A stretch of DNA of 13,267 nucleotides. It comes from Rubrivirga sp. GTDB lineage: Bacteria > Bacteroidota > Rhodothermia > Rhodothermales > Rubricoccaceae. The notes under the pieces are model-generated. The model had not been told where the DNA came from and made no database searches. It saw nothing but the letters and a program-made list of their open reading frames with translations. Below, one piece after another: positions 13,258 through 13,267 of the stretch. Position 1 is the stretch's first letter. The number at the start of each line of letters is the position of its first letter. The stretch covers positions 1 to 13,267 of the forward strand of contig JAAXJP010000461.1 of assembly GCA_012269805.1 (NCBI GenBank), given 5' to 3'. Made by a program: the position numbers and the translations under genes.

Positions 13258-13267
13258 CGCCGGCCGC

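Overview
The window is very GC-rich DNA, about three quarters G+C by eye, with codons strongly biased to G/C in third position. One gene encodes a large secreted protein ending in a type IX secretion (Por) C-terminal sorting domain. That places the source in the Bacteroidota/FCB group. With this GC content, few Shine-Dalgarno sequences and an ECF sigma/TPR-kinase pair, I infer a Rhodothermota-like bacterium (Rubrivirga/Rubricoccus type). This is inference, not a database result.

Layout. (1) 45-2864, plus: a soluble sensor histidine kinase with about five PAS domains, probably cut at its N-terminus by the window edge. (2) 2959-3618 and 3608-6469, plus: an ECF sigma factor of the TIGR02999 type overlapping by 11 bases a membrane-spanning Ser/Thr kinase with a TPR tail. 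(3) 6489-7925, minus: one-chain iron-sulfur L-serine dehydratase, tail-to-tail with the kinase, 19 bases apart. (4) 8067-11696, minus: a secreted protein of 14 YVGG-type repeats (probably two seven-bladed propellers), three Ig-like modules and a type IX sorting tail. (5) 11884-12282, plus: a small VOC/PhnB-like protein, divergent from the secreted protein. (6) 12304-13212, minus: a PfkB-family sugar kinase, convergent with the VOC gene and probably missing its extreme N-terminus at the window end.

The most interesting unit is the sigma/kinase pair. The acidic DAED patch that canonical ECF sigma factors carry in region 2.2 is replaced by Gln-Thr-Thr-Ala, and a Ser/Thr kinase is encoded in overlap. 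This matches the logic of ECF43 sigma factors (EcfP/PknT of Vibrio), where threonine phosphorylation supplies the missing negative charge. The kinase has a membrane segment between the catalytic domain and the TPR region, so the TPRs may be an outside sensor.

Non-coding signals are sparse but structured. A 20-base motif, GAGTTCAGCGAAAGnnAACG, lies upstream of both the serine dehydratase and the secreted-protein gene in the same orientation, and a diverged relative lies upstream of the sigma gene. A perfect 30-base palindrome lies between the secreted-protein and dehydratase genes. A hairpin spans both stop codons of the convergent VOC/sugar-kinase pair. Both window ends look atypical: lower GC at the start and a 17-G run at the end. 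No tRNA, rRNA, CRISPR array, insertion sequence or phage gene was seen.
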